Origin: Aspidapion aeneum
Taxonomy: Eukaryota > Arthropoda > Insecta > Coleoptera > Brentidae
DNA length: 64,000 nucleotides
Assembly (NCBI GenBank): GCA_963576565.1
Contig: OY755038.1
Span: forward strand, 62,618,577 to 62,682,576
Direction: 5' to 3'
Both the position numbers and the translations under genes were made by a program. Below are positions 56,723 through 64,000 of this stretch, one piece after another. How positions within the stretch are numbered: position 1 is the first letter of the stretch; every line of letters begins with the position of its first letter. The notes beneath the pieces were generated by a model. It had not been told where the DNA came from and ran no database searches. It saw only the letters and a program-made list of their open reading frames with translations.

Positions 56723-57260
56723 AAAACTGTTTGGTTTTCACTATCTCCAACGTCGATCATAAGGATATGAATGATCCCCGTCTGGAACACGTCTTGACAA
56801 TCAGGAACAAGTGATCCATCCCAATCCACGACCGGTTTCGGCCTTTTGGGTCATCCTCAGGTGAATGTAGGCGTTAGCTCCGTGTAGAGCATAAGTTGTG
56901 TGAAACCAACAGAAACAACTACTCCGAGGGAAAATACCCCTACCGGCATTGAATTATATTGATGGTTTGATGCTTTCGTTGGGAACTTGTTAAAACTGTT
57001 TGGTTTTCACTATCTCCAACGTCGATCACAAGGATACGAATGATCCCCTTCTGGAACACGTCCTGACAATCAGGAACAAGTGATCCATGCCAATCCACGA
57101 CCGGTTTCGGCCTTTTGAGCCATCCTCAGGTGAATGTAGGCGTTAGCTCCGTGTAGAGCATAGTTGTGTGAAACCAACAGAAACAACTACTCCGAGGGAA
57201 AATACCCCTACCGGCATTGAATTATACTGATGGTTTGATGCTTTCGTTGTTTCTGTTGGT
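56723..57260 (-). repeat. Tandem 269-bp dimer with hammerhead-like core
   Basis: Two head-to-tail units (56723-56991 and 56992-57260), differing at only a few positions. Each contains, on the minus strand, CTGAGGA (56860-56854; 57129-57123), a small stem, GAAA (56839-56836; 57108-57105) and CCGGTCGTGG. A shorter inverted piece of the same unit follows to about 57330 (tgttggttttacagaacttatgctc). The core word is the same class as in Penelope terminal repeats. Multimeric hammerhead units of this length also fit retrozyme-like elements. Helix III is not evident. Confidence 0.6.
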
Positions 57261-57488
57261 TTTACAGAACTTATGCTCTACACGAAAGCATCAAACCCTC
57301 GGAGTAGTTATTTCTGTTGGTTTCATATAAACTGAAAAATATTTTTTTTTATATTGACGATTAGAACAATGAACAAAACCAATGTGTTGTTTCCATAAAA
57401 ATGATTTTAGTTTTTTCCCTCCAAATCAACTTATTTACGCGTGTTGTGTTTGACAACGGATAAAAAAATAATAAAACCCGGTTTTCAC

Positions 57489-57534
57489 GTACCTATGCGT
57501 GGTCCCCCCTGATTCAAAACACGCATAGGTGGAA
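57489..57534. repeat. Perfect 11-bp inverted repeat
   Basis: ACCTATGCGTG pairs with CACGCATAGGT across about 22 bases (ccccctgattcaaaa). A short hairpin, function unknown; it lies just left of the next inverted-repeat element. Confidence 0.5.
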
Positions 57535-57576
57535 ATAGGCCTTAAATCATTTGGCTTCGTATAGACCGCAACATGT

Positions 57577-57942
57577 CGACGAACGACGAACAAAGCAATA
57601 AACAAAGTGGCAAACAAAATGGCGAACGCGCTTTTTTATTTTCACGAGCAAAACCACAAACCGAAGGTTTGTGCTGTGCTGTTTACATAAATGCTATAGA
57701 TTTCTTCCTTTAAGATACAAATGTTTGTTTACCGTTTTTATTGTTTTGACCCGTCCAAACCTGCACACTTATTCGAGCGCATATATCTTTAATCTCCGGA
57801 AAATAACCGAGATATGAGAACGCCCTGAACACTTCGCCGGATGGCTGGAGTACGCGGAGCAATTTGCAAACGCGTTGGTGAATCCATCCAAACTAGTGTT
57901 TCTGTTTGTCATTCAGTTCGTTGCTCTGTTCGTCGTTCGCTG
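57577..57942. mobile_element. MITE with about 50-bp inverted ends
   Basis: CGACGAACGACGAACAAAGC on the left and, inward from the right, CAGCGAACGACGAACAGAGC. The match continues loosely through aaca(a/g)a...cgaacgcg/caacgcg for about 50-60 bp. 366 bp, no transposase. Shadow ORFs at its edges are not genes. Confidence 0.55.
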
Positions 57943-59161
57943 AAATGTTCAGCACTGGTAGTCTCATAAATTGGCTTAAAAACGTTACGTTTTGAAAACG
58001 CTAAACGAAACGCACAGCACCCTTGTCGGATGGCATTTGCGCTGACCGATCGAACTTGGTATTCACGTTGATAAACGCGCCCTTGGGATGAACCTCGCAT
58101 CCTTTAAATTCTCGGTTTTTGTTCATGTTTTTGACATTTGTGGCATACATCTTCGTGTTCTGTGGCATACATTAGAGATTTTTTTATCACAGTTAGTTAT
58201 TTTTGTTATTTATTGATAACAACATCGAAAATCTAGAGAAGGTGATGGTTAGAAATGGTTTTAATTAGAGATGTTGGGCTAGCGGTGTCTTAACATGATT
58301 GTAATGACTCCTACACTCCTAGGGTATAATAATAAAGGTTATATAGACGTAAACCATAAATTTTCATCATATTCTAACAAATAAAATAAAGTTTTCAAAG
58401 AAGATTTAGTTAAAAATCTTCACTCATTTTTAAAATTTAAATGTTTTAAAGTTTTGGAACGACCACCACCATTTCATTATTCCAACTGAATACACTGGCT
58501 TATACTAGGGTGTTTCCAATAAGGCTCAAATGCTCGGTTACCTACTCTACATGGTAACTTTACATATAGAAGTGTAGAAAACCTGCCCATAAATAGTTTT
58601 TAATTATTCATTTATCTGTATCACAAATAGATTCCAGAGGGGAGAGAAATACAGTAAATCTTTATTCGCAAACTCCTCAAAATCCTTCATTTCTACCTTA
58701 AAGAATAAGAAAGGTAGCTATTTGGGGACCTTATTGTACTTAAAGTATAGGCTGAAGGCCTCCTTTAACCAGTATAAATACAAAATTGGCGAAAAAAATT
58801 AATAACTGTATGCATAATACTAATAGGCTTGAGTTTTTTAAAAACTTCAAGCGATTTCCAGAAACAGATGCTAATTGGTAGGTGTTTCTAAACACGATTA
58901 CCGTTTTAAAAAAATGCTCAGCGCAATCGTACGTGAATACAATTTTTCCACTTTGGTCAGGTGCTTAGCGAATTTGACGTCATAAAACGGTGAGCGTCTT
59001 AAAAAAGCTATGCGTTTTTCATTACGAGAATACCTGTCCATGTCTGTACGAAGCTTAAAATTTGGTATGACTTGATTTGACGTTTTGTGTTAAAATGCAC
59101 ACTTTCAAATTATGTGAAAAATATCCGTATTCTATATGGCCACACGAATTATGATTATATA
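57943..59161. other. Unassigned stretch
   Basis: No gene or repeat is recognised; AT-rich throughout with short chance ORFs. Confidence 0.35.
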
Positions 59162-59956
59162 AGGTGAGCCAAAAAAGCTGTACATTTTTTTTCGGCTCTA
59201 TTTTTTTACGATTTTTGTGATTTTGGTTTCTATCCAAAGCTGAGGCTTGAGACTATAGCACTTTTTGTCAAAAATTACATTTTTATAAAATCCAAGATGG
59301 CGCATCATTTTCAAATTTGCCAACCAAACCTTTATCGAACATACATAATATTTGCGCATGCTTTGCAGGGCTCTGTTTATGTTCAATAGAACGAACGAAA
59401 CTTTCAAAAGGTTTAAGCAGTCCTATTGCTGAAGTTAAACTTTGTTACTCCTTATCCAATTTTTACCAGTGATATGTCCTTCGAAACACCAAAGACGTAG
59501 CTTTCTTGAAAAAATTTAAGATTATGTCATTGGCGTGCATAAACTTTTGACAAGTGGGTTAAAAATATTCAAATTTTAAAAGCATGCGTCGTCTTGGATT
59601 TTACCAAAACTACAAATTTAACATACACATATGTTGTACTAGGCAAAAACTGTTTGTAAAGTATTGTGTAAACTAAATATTCTTTAATAAATCCACAGTA
59701 GAACAAAAACCACCATTTATTTGACGTACGTGACACAAATCAGGGGGGGGGGGTTAAATCAGCACCTAATAAATTAAGGTTCAACTTTATTAATTCTTAA
59801 CCAATTTTTTCAGTTGATACATTTTTGTGGCCAATGTTTTAAAATGCGCCGTGGATTTTATAAAAATGTAAATTCTGAGAAAAAAAGTCATATAGCTGAC
59901 CAGAACCACAAAAATCGAACAAAGGGTAAGCCTAAAAATTTTTTTTTGGCCTACCG
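59162..59956. mobile_element. Long-TIR DNA element, 795 bp, TA-flanked
   Basis: AGGTGAGCCAAAAAA on the left and, inward from the right, CGGTAGGCCAAAAAA. The arms stay similar for about 150 bp, including cgatttttgtg(a/g)tt and the block tacatttttataaaatcca at 59267 and inverted at 59856. TA is present outside both ends. It encodes no transposase. Tc1/mariner-type mobilisation is possible from the TA but not proven. Confidence 0.5.
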
Positions 59957-61615
59957 TATAATTTGATTTCCTGAGCTTAAATGCTTAAATGAATTTAATC
60001 AATCGATTTTTTATATATTACCAACTATATATACCATTTATTGCAATTTTCTTTAAAAAATTTTAAATTAATTTTTGCGAAACTTTTGGAAATGTAAAAG
60101 AACCAGCAAAGTGAGCATTTCCGATTGTTATAGCCCAGAAAAGCGGCGACAACAAATGAAAAGCATCCTCAGAAAATGGGCAACAATTAGATTCCAACAT
60201 TCTTTTGTGCGCCTCCACAGAAAGGGGACATTTACAGCCAAATTTATTAACAAGTTCGTCTCAAAACGAAAGAGTTCCTACCATTACCCTGTATAGATTC
60301 ACTTGCTAGAAGTAATTTTTTGTAAATTTTGTTTTTCTTTTGACATATATTCAGAACAATTATTATACAGTTTATTTTATTATATTTTTTATAACAGTTA
60401 AACTTAAATTATATTTGTAAAACCAAAATTAAAAACCAAACCGCGTGCTATGGGTGACAGTCTATGCGCATATAGAGCTTGAAAAAATGTAATAGCGTAA
60501 ATTTCTTTGCGGCTTTTTTTTGCTAAAGATTATTTATTACGTATTTTCTAGCTCTGTGTGGTAAAAATTAGTAAAGTAGTTCTGAAGTAGTAATTTTTTT
60601 TCAAACCTATGTTAAAGAAATAATAATATGGTGTATAAATGCAGTTTGTTACGTATTATTAGAATTATTTTAAATAAATTTTAAACTGTTATATCAAAGG
60701 GGAAAAATAAGCAATTAAAAAAATCAAGTTTTATCTTTTTATTAATTGTATTCTTTACTCCGTAAAAATTTAGGAAAACGCAAGCAAACGGTAATTTAAG
60801 GTGTTAGCCTATTAAAATAGGAGAACTTGTATACAATTTTTGGATTTTTATTGTGTTTCGTTTTCGGGATACAGGAATTCACTTATTTTAACTCCTTATT
60901 TCCACCTCTTTCGCGTGACAGTTTAAATATTTTTTTAGCACACGTCTACTTCACCACGTGATGTCACATCACAAGCATGTATACGGGTAATCACGTCACC
61001 GAACGATTGTCAAAGCTAGAAGATATTTAGCTAGACCACATCTTATTTTAACTAGGGTTTGTTTGAAAATTTGTATCCTAGGCTAAAGGCTAGCCCAAAA
61101 TCGTTTGAAAACTATCACGGTCAAAACGATGAGTTCGAAAATCAAAAAGGTGATGACACGGGGTGCGCCTAATTCGCCGCGGTTAGGAGCGCGGCGAAAG
61201 TCGCCCCTTTGCACACTAGCGCTTAAATTAAAATGTTTATTGTTTTTTTTGTTTTGTGTTTTATTTCCCACAAGATTAATTTAACTTAACTATCTATAAC
61301 TATCTAGAAAAGTAAAAATACTTCTTAAAAAAGTAAAAATTCTCGAACTAAATTACAGCAAAAATAAATCCAATTTATGCGTTTATAGTCACCATGCGTT
61401 CGAAAATCCATAAGGCGATAATTACCTAGGGTAATTTTGCCTTATCGATGAGGTCATCAATATCGCCTTACCTTCGTCTTTTATTTTCAAATTCACCGCT
61501 GCTTTATTAAAACTAAAGTATAATAATTTATATTTCCTTAGCCTGAAAAACCAATCGCTAGGAAGTGAGTTTTTTACGACAAGTGAAATAATTGTCATTA
61601 GGTACGTGATTAGAA
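59957..61615. other. Unassigned stretch
   Basis: A 73-codon ORF at 60075-60296 (+) is Lys/Arg-rich and unrecognised. A hairpin lies at 61410-61477 (aaggcgata ... tatcgcctta). A GC-rich patch at 61155-61225 (cgccgcggttaggagcgcggcg) looks like a transposon-derived piece with no partner found. Confidence 0.35.
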
Positions 61616-61873
61616 ATGTGTTATTTGAGTTATCTTATTTATCCTACATGTAGGAATAAGCAGAGATATCGAATCCGTAATTGTCGATTTATTTTAAACC
61701 AAAAACTTGGATGTAAATCAATTTTGAAAAGAAAAATCCTGAAAAGATTCGAAATAAGGGGACTCGTTAGTTTCAATGGATCTGAAATTAAATTTTCTCA
61801 GGTTTTTGCACCATTGGTTTTGAATAGCGCACTTGAAAAAGAAAACCGTTTAAATTCTAAGGTATGTAAATAA
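61616..61873 (+). other. Unrecognised ORF with a splice-donor-like end
   Basis: 85 codons ending ...SQVFAPLVLNSALEKENRLN then SKVCK. The bases around the end read TCTAAG|GTATGT, a good splice donor, so codons before about 61860 could be an exon (FEIRGLVSFNGSEIKFSQVF...). No protein family is recognised and no clear acceptor was chosen. It could equally be chance. Confidence 0.2.
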
Positions 61874-62556
61874 ACTTTATTTTAATAAGACAGCCCCCCT
61901 TAGAGCGTTACGTAATTTACGTTTATTCAAAATATTCATGATAGTCAAAAGTGTACCACCCCCCAAAGTTGTTGAGGCTCATAAAAGTAAAATTTTACTT
62001 ATTTGAGATCCCTAAAAATATGTACCTATATCTCAGGCTTCTTCTTTTGAAATATCTTCCTTTCTGTATCAGTTGTTATAAGTTGTGAGTTTTTCATTTA
62101 TTTTAGTATTGGAATTTGCGTTATTGTTTCTCAAAATATCAATTTTCAAAGATTAAAGTTTAGGTTACAAGTGAAAAAAACTACCTAAATAAAAAGGCGC
62201 CAAAGGTAGTCTACCTAATCGGGACATACCTAGGTAAAGGTAAAAGTACACCATCGTTTCAACGTTTCTTCTAGTTTTCAACAGTCCCCATGTCAGTGGC
62301 GTCCAGTAGTAATCAGGGTAAGTATTCTGGGTCTTAAACGGTGTGATAATTCCCATTACATGCTTTCGCCAATGGAAAGCTTTAAATTAGCTCCGAGCCG
62401 TCACGTCCTATGCGAAGAGACCTTCATTGCGTAAGCTACTCCTACGATCCGACCGAGAAACGTTCAGCCGGTACGGGGCAGGAGATTTCACTTCAAACGC
62501 GTAAAATTCGCTAACCCTGAAGAGCGAGCACGTCATTTCGCACAACACGCTAGGCT

Positions 62557-62890
62557 AGCTACAACTATTACTAATAAGGAAGATGAGGAGAGGGGGAGGG
62601 AGAGGGAGGAGGAAACTAGTAAAATAATGTTGGAAAAAAGTATTAAAGCGTGTGCAGAAAGAGTTTTTTAAATAGCTTTATATTTGTGAAAGGTATAGCT
62701 ACAAATATTACTAATAAAGAGGGTGGGGAGAAGACAGGAAGGGGGAAACTGGTACAATAATGTTGGAGAAAAAGTATTAAAGCGTGTGAAAAAGAACTTT
62801 TAAAATCGCCCTATATTTGATAAAATTATTAAGAGGGTGTGGAGGAATGACAGGAGGAGAGATGGGTGGGAACAGGGAGGACTACAAAGT
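62557..62890. repeat. Minisatellite, about 140-bp unit, 2-3 copies
   Basis: The anchor agctacaa(c/a)tattactaataa occurs at 62557 and 62697 (period 140). Units share purine-rich gggagggagagggagg runs and aataatgttggaaaaaagtattaaagcgtgtg. A third partial copy begins near 62823. Non-coding. Confidence 0.65.
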
Positions 62891-63239
62891 AATTACCGCA
62901 AATTAGAGGACATTTGCAATGGGTGATCAAAGGAATTTCATTAAAATCGCCTGAAATTTAGATAATTTGTATATCCTAAAGCCTACATCATGTGACAAAA
63001 TGGCGTCTGAGATGTTGATTTCTGTTTAAAAAAATATAGCCTATAGCACCTTCGGGATCAGTAGCAATTCAACGACACCTTCTTTGTCAAAATCGGTTCA
63101 GCCGTTTAGCCTCTAGCGTGACACAAACATACATATTTACATACTTAATACATATCCCAATCGAAAAACATTACCCTTTCATTCGCCGTGCTGCAGTTGG
63201 GTAAAAAAAGTGTTTTAAATTTTATCTAGTGTTCGCAAC

Positions 63240-63963
63240 GACTTCTCGCCAATATTCAAATGCTTTTATTTGTCATTTAGTCGTAACAAAAACCTAATCG
63301 AATTTGATTATACAATAAATAATGAGAACCTAGAGCGTGTATCTGAACAAAAAGACCTAGGTATAACCTTCGATGCTAATCTCTCATTTTCATCACATAT
63401 TATTTCTAAAATTAGGAGTGCCCAGAAAGTTGCTGGGTTTATTTGTAGAAATACTAAAAGTTTTAACATAGACGTAAGCATATACTTATTTGACAGTCTG
63501 GTATTACCAATACTGGAATATGGAAGTGTTATCTGGTCCCCCCAATATGACATTTGGATTGGTATGATTGAGGGAGTTCAGCGAAAATTTTTAAAAGCCA
63601 TGCACTTTAGAAAGTTTGGGATTTATCCACAAAGAGGTTGTGACAACAATTATTAAAAACATTTGATAGATTATCACTAATCCAAAGAAGAACTAAAATT
63701 TTTTTAACAACAATGTATAGAATTCTCAAAGGGGATGTTAATTGTCCTAATATAGTTGAACAACTTCCATTTGTCATAAATCGAATCAATTCAAGGTCAA
63801 AAAATAAGTTTTATTTAGCTTATCCACGAACAAATCTATTTAAAAGCTCTCCTATCTACAATTTATGCAACTTATTTAACAAGTATGCTTCAGATGTTGA
63901 TATTGACAATGTTAGCTATAAGAAATTCAAAAAAATTATATATCAAAAAGTGCGCAGCAGTTA
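63240..63963 (+). pseudogene. C-terminal RT fragment of a non-LTR element
   Basis: It begins abruptly near 63245 and reads LSFSRNKNLIEFDYTINNEN, LERVSEQKDLGITFDANLSF, IRSAQKVAGFICRNTKSFNI, FDSLVLPILEYGSVIWSPQY. After one frameshift near 63640 it continues RLSLIQRRTKIFLTTMYRIL, then YPRTNLFKSSPIYNLC, to TAA at 63962-63964. DLGI-FD--LSF--HI and LV-P-LEYGS-IWSP are the thumb/linker motifs of CR1/jockey-type RTs. A 5'-truncated copy, as is usual for non-LTR retrotransposition. The element 3' end runs to or past the window edge. Confidence 0.85.
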
Positions 63964-64000
63964 ATCAATAAGTAATTATGTAATTTGATTTGTTTGTAAT

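Overview
This 64 kb window looks like nuclear DNA of an insect or another arthropod with a repeat-rich genome. It is strongly AT-rich. It carries insect-type transposons (Ty3/gypsy, jockey-like and other non-LTR elements, Penelope-like, and hAT, piggyBac, Transib-like and pogo-like DNA elements). The only recognisable host coding sequence is a pair of spliced exons. The species or order cannot be told from the sequence. No tRNA, rRNA, CRISPR array or bacterial-type gene is visible.

Layout. 1-8.4 kb: AT-rich non-coding DNA with a small hairpin element, a pogo/Tigger-type MITE and a 1.1 kb Transib-like element whose ends read CACAGTG and whose 5-bp duplication is CGCCG. 8.49-15.01 kb: a complete Ty3/gypsy LTR retrotransposon on the minus strand. 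Its LTRs are nearly identical but its pol is broken, and its roughly 1 kb leader holds a tandem array of heat-shock-element-like motifs. 15.4-18.35 kb: two minus-strand exons, joined in phase 0, of an immunoglobulin/fibronectin-III cell-surface protein of sidestep type. The intron between them holds a dead non-LTR fragment and a foldback element. 18.8-19.0 kb: a hAT MITE. 20.7 and 29.35 kb: two copies of one TIR MITE. 21.3-28.15 kb: a piggyBac-like element (TTAA, CCC...GGG ends) into which a full-length jockey-clade element inserted with a 12-bp duplication. 30.4-33.2 kb: a hAT MITE and a foldback element made of about 16-bp repeats. 33.7-34.6 kb: a retroelement remnant with a C2H2 finger. 35.2-38.6 kb: a Penelope-like element with a GIY-YIG endonuclease and inverted terminal repeats. 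One repeat is interrupted by a 1.5 kb element built from a ~180-bp satellite and a long hairpin, and the other copy preserves the empty site. 41.6-42.7 kb: a degenerate endonuclease/RT fragment. 45.2-47.9 kb: an R1/I-like RT-RNase H pseudogene next to a 1.56 kb near-palindromic foldback element with GGCGCC-repeat ends. 47.9-54.9 kb: four copies of one dispersed repeat, a non-LTR ORF1 and a possible host exon. 53.7-63.2 kb: minisatellites, a tandem 269-bp dimer with a hammerhead-like core, and MITEs. 63.24-63.96 kb: the C-terminus of another non-LTR RT.

The genes do not form a pathway. The window is an intron/intergenic landscape built by nested mobile elements around a neural-type adhesion gene. 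The observation most worth following is the heat-shock-element-like array in the gypsy leader together with an HSE half-site 17 bp upstream of its LTR TATA box. After that come the satellite-plus-hairpin element with an internal empty-site control, the Transib-like element with RSS-like ends, and the recurring hammerhead-like motif.
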